From Gammaproteobacteria bacterium (GTDB taxonomy: Bacteria; Pseudomonadota; Gammaproteobacteria; Immundisolibacterales; Immundisolibacteraceae): DNA of 17,299 nucleotides. How positions within the stretch are numbered: position 1 is the first letter of the stretch; every line of letters starts with the position of its first letter. Below are positions 14,759 to 17,299 of this stretch, in pieces. The notes under the pieces are model-generated. The model was given only the letters and a program-made list of their open reading frames with translations, ran no database searches and was not told the origin of the DNA. Made by a program: the position numbers and the translations under genes. The DNA lies in NCBI GenBank assembly GCA_003645395.1, contig QNFC01000016.1:1-17299 (forward strand), written 5' to 3'.

Positions 14759-16078
14759 ATGAAACCAGAAGACGTTAAATGGCGGATTATCGATAAACCC
14801 GGCGAGACCTTCAAAGTCCACCGTTCGATCTATACCGACCCGGAAATATATAAAGCTGAATTAGAAGAAATTTTTGAAGGTAACTGGATCTATGTCGCCC
14901 ACGATAGCCAGCTGCCCAATGCCAACGATTACTTCACGACCATGGTCGGTCGCCAGCCGGTAGTGATCAGCCGTGATGACGAAGGCAAGCTGCACGGTTT
15001 TATCAATGCCTGCACCCATCGCGGCGCCAAAATTTGTCGTAAGAAAAAAGGCAATGCCAAAAACTGGTCATGCCCCTACCACGGCTGGGTGTTTAACCCC
15101 CAGGGTGAAATTCTCGATATCAAAAGCCTCGACACGGCTAACTACCCCGATGGCTTTCAAAAATCCGATTACAACCTCACGCCGATCAAAGTCGATAGCT
15201 ACGCGGGCTTCATCTTTGCCAGCATCAACACCGAGGTGCAGGAACTCGAAGACCACCTGGCCGGCGCCAAAGTGTTTATGGATATGTTCAGTGAGCAGTC
15301 CGAACAGGGGCTGGAAATCCTGCCCGGCACCTCGGTCTACACCCACCACGGTAACTGGAAAATGCAGGCTGAGAACGGCGTCGATGGTTATCACCTGGAT
15401 GTGGTCCACGCCAGTTACCTGACCCTGGCCGGCATGCGCGCTAAAGAAGCGGCAGAAGCCGCCGGCGGCGACAACATCAAAGCCATTCAGCCGCAAAATC
15501 CCGACACCACCGGTGGCAACTACGCCCTGGGAAATGGCCATGTAATGATCTGGATCGATATCGCTAACTTCCGAGACAGGGGGTTAGGCTTGCAGTATGA
15601 CTCACTAGTAGAGCGTGTCGGCGAACACCGTGCCAAGTGGATGGCGGGCCGACTACGCCAGGTAATGATCTACCCCAACGTCATTCTGTTTGATGGTATT
15701 TCTACGCAGATGCGCCACTGGCGGCCACTGAGTCAAGATGAGACTGAAGTGACGGTGAACTGCATCGCCCCGGTGGGTGAACCGGCTGAGTCTCGCAAGC
15801 GTCGGCTACGCCAGTATGAAGACTTTTACGGCGCCAGTGGTCTGGCCACCCCGGATGATCTCACCGAGTTTGATGCCTGCCAGGAAGGCTACTACGGTGC
15901 CAAATCGCCCTGGCAGGACTTTGATCGCGGCATGAAAAGTCACCAGATGGGCGCGGATGACGACGCCCGCTCGATTGGCCTGGAACCGGAAAGTAGCGCA
16001 GAACGGGCTGCCGACGAATCGCTCTATCATGGCGAGTACCGTCAGTGGGTCAAGCTGTTAAGCGAAGGCGCTGATTAG
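14759..16078 (+). CDS. BenA/XylX-like aromatic-acid dioxygenase, second large (alpha) paralog without its own beta
   Basis: 439 residues from the ATG at 14759, chosen for AAGGAG 8 bases upstream and because MKPEDVKWRI matches the start of the 12866 paralog. The open frame extends back to 14534 inside the beta gene, but those residues are not family-like. Ligands match the paralog: Cys85, His87, Cys105, His108, Asp209, His212 and His217. The first 212 residues and the section from the NFRDRGLG motif to FDACQEGYYG are near-identical to the paralog, whereas the section after His217 to about residue 260 (pocket wall) and the C-terminal tail are much less so. It probably arose by tandem duplication and has changed substrate range. 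No beta gene follows; a terminator does. Confidence 0.92.
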   Translation: MKPEDVKWRIIDKPGETFKVHRSIYTDPEIYKAELEEIFEGNWIYVAHDSQLPNANDYFTTMVGRQPVVISRDDEGKLHGFINACTHRGAKICRKKKGNAKNWSCPYHGWVFNPQGEILDIKSLDTANYPDGFQKSDYNLTPIKVDSYAGFIFASINTEVQELEDHLAGAKVFMDMFSEQSEQGLEILPGTSVYTHHGNWKMQAENGVDGYHLDVVHASYLTLAGMRAKEAAEAAGGDNIKAIQPQNPDTTGGNYALGNGHVMIWIDIANFRDRGLGLQYDSLVERVGEHRAKWMAGRLRQVMIYPNVILFDGISTQMRHWRPLSQDETEVTVNCIAPVGEPAESRKRRLRQYEDFYGASGLATPDDLTEFDACQEGYYGAKSPWQDFDRGMKSHQMGADDDARSIGLEPESSAERAADESLYHGEYRQWVKLLSEGAD

Positions 16079-16106
16079 CCGACTCAACCAGTAAGCGCCA
16101 TCTATT

Positions 16107-16142
16107 AAAGCCTGACCAGCTGATCGCTGGTCAGGCTTTTTT
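16107..16142 (+). terminator. Rho-independent terminator after the BenA-like operon
   Basis: AAAGCCTGACCAGC, loop TGATC, GCTGGTCAGGCTTT, with a T-run through 16142: a perfect 14-bp stem including the A/T ends. It lies 28 bases after the second BenA-like alpha stop, so the next alpha gene at 16260 is probably transcribed separately, from a promoter in 16143-16259 that I cannot pin down. Confidence 0.93.
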
Positions 16143-16259
16143 ACTCTTGCATTCAACCAGTCGCCACTTGCACACCTCCTGAACTAGAATAGCTGCAGTT
16201 CTACTGCCGCCACCGATAGAAGGTGACCGTACGGCCCACCCTGCCAAGGAGAAATAAGC

Positions 16260-17299
16260 ATGCAACCCAAAGACCTTAACTGGCGTATTCAGGACGAGCC
16301 CGGCGAGACTTTTCGCGTGCATCGCTCGATTTATACCGACGAAGAAATTTTTGAACTGGAGATGACCCACATCTACGAAGGTGGCTGGATCTACATCGAC
16401 CACGAAACTCACCTGCAGAAAGAGAACGATTACATCACCACCTTTGTCGGCCGCCAGCCGGTGATTATTGTGCGTGGGAAAGGTGACGAATATCGCGGCT
16501 ACATTAACGCCTGCAGCCATCGCGGCGCCAAAGTGTGCCGTCAGGCCAGTGGCAACGCCAAAAATTTTGCCTGCCCCTATCACGGCTGGGTCTTCAGCAG
16601 CGCCGGCAAACTACTGGATATCAAAGATAAGGAACGTGGCGGATTTCCCGAAGGTTATCTCGACCGCAATTATGACCTGACGCCAGTACCCCACGTAGCC
16701 GCCCATCACGGCTTTATTTTTGCCAGTCTCAATCCGGATAGCCCAACCCTACTTGAGCACCTGGGAGAGACCGCTCGCTTCATCGAGATGTTTGCCAACG
16801 AGTCCAAAGATGGCCTGGAAGTACTGCGCGGTCGCTCGGTTTACACCCATCGCGGCAACTGGAAAATGCAGGCCGAAAATGGTGTTGATGGTTATCACGT
16901 CGATATTGTTCACGCCTCTTATTTCCGCCTGGCAGCAGAGCGGGCCAAATTAGCGGCTGCGGCCAATAGCGAAGACAGTGTGAAAGCCATCCAGGTCGAT
17001 CTGATCGACACCGACAACGGCAACTACGACCTGGGCAACGGTCACGTGATGATCTGGACCGACATTCCCAACTACCGGGATCGCGCTCTGGGCATGCAAT
17101 ATGACGCTCTGGAAGAGCGGGTCGGTAAGCTCGAAGCTAAATGGATGGCCGGTCGGCTGCGCCAGGTGCTGATTTACCCGAATCTAATTCTGTTCGATGG
17201 CATTTCCACTCAACTACGCAGCTGGAATCCGGTCGCGGTTGATAAAACCGAAGTCAACGCGGTCTGCGTTGCCCCCAAAGGCGAATCAGATGAAGCCCG
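16260..17299 (+). CDS. BenA/XylX-like aromatic-acid dioxygenase, third large (alpha) subunit, 3'-truncated by window edge
   Basis: Open from the ATG at 16260 (AAGGAG 8 bases upstream) to the window end, 346 residues. The order of motifs is that of the two preceding paralogs: ACSHRGA (Cys85, His87), CPYHGW (Cys105, His108) and ENGVDGYHVDIVH (Asp210, His213, His218; one residue shifted), followed by WKMQAENG-type and RLRQVLIYPN segments. It is clearly more distant than the first two are from each other: HETHLQKEND versus HDSQLPNAND, and GKGDEYRG in place of DDEGKLHG. The C-terminal PDDL region with the third iron ligand lies beyond the window. A small subunit and possibly a reductase could follow outside. 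It is placed after a terminator, so it is likely its own transcription unit. Confidence 0.93.
   Translation, partial: MQPKDLNWRIQDEPGETFRVHRSIYTDEEIFELEMTHIYEGGWIYIDHETHLQKENDYITTFVGRQPVIIVRGKGDEYRGYINACSHRGAKVCRQASGNAKNFACPYHGWVFSSAGKLLDIKDKERGGFPEGYLDRNYDLTPVPHVAAHHGFIFASLNPDSPTLLEHLGETARFIEMFANESKDGLEVLRGRSVYTHRGNWKMQAENGVDGYHVDIVHASYFRLAAERAKLAAAANSEDSVKAIQVDLIDTDNGNYDLGNGHVMIWTDIPNYRDRALGMQYDALEERVGKLEAKWMAGRLRQVLIYPNLILFDGISTQLRSWNPVAVDKTEVNAVCVAPKGESDEA

Noticed and set aside
1..17299. Search for mobile elements, CRISPR arrays, tRNA or rRNA genes
   Set aside because: No transposase or integrase motifs, regularly spaced repeats, or tRNA-like cloverleaf sequences were recognised, although the cluster layout looks accessory.

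Overview
The window is a catabolic region rich in Rieske-type aromatic ring-hydroxylating oxygenases (RHOs), probably from a gammaproteobacterium. YaaA, a DNA-deoxyinosine glycosylase, a XylM-type hydroxylase, moderate GC content and strong GGAG-type ribosome binding sites all fit. A marine hydrocarbon-associated lineage (Spongiibacteraceae or a similar group) is my guess only; no taxonomic marker gene is present. Both ends of the window cut through an RHO large-subunit gene.

Left block (1-4933, plus strand): an apparent operon of two complete large/small subunit pairs of the naphthalene/biphenyl-dioxygenase-like kind (the first large subunit lacks its N-terminus), followed by a XylM-like membrane di-iron hydroxylase. 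It ends at a symmetrical terminator between convergent genes. Next comes a minus-strand block (4957-6696) of general genes: yaaA, a small potassium-channel-like protein, and a 57-residue rubredoxin.

Middle block (6934-12628, minus strand): a membrane fatty-acid-desaturase-family protein; a group made of a CMD-VOC fusion protein, a two-domain VOC protein and a DNA-deoxyinosine glycosylase; and, upstream of a strong terminator, a further RHO small/large subunit pair. Right block (12866-17299, plus strand), read divergently from that pair: a BenA-like large subunit with its small subunit, a second, very similar large subunit with no small subunit of its own, a terminator, and a third BenA-like large subunit that runs off the window.

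In total there are six RHO large subunits and four small subunits, but no ferredoxin, no ferredoxin reductase, no XylA-type reductase, no cis-diol dehydrogenase, no regulator and no transporter. A reasonable reading is: XylM-like oxidation of an alkyl side chain and/or ring dihydroxylation by the left block; dihydroxylation of aromatic acids by the BenA-like enzymes; and handling of ring-cleavage or CoA-linked products by the CMD and VOC proteins. The substrates cannot be read from sequence. The points most worth a second look are the tandem BenA-like paralogs with patchy divergence, the CMD-VOC fusion with an internal ribosome binding site, the paired 'YYGEP' VOC proteins, and a Glu at the bridging-Asp position of the minus-strand large subunit. 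I saw no tRNA, rRNA, CRISPR array, insertion sequence or integrase.
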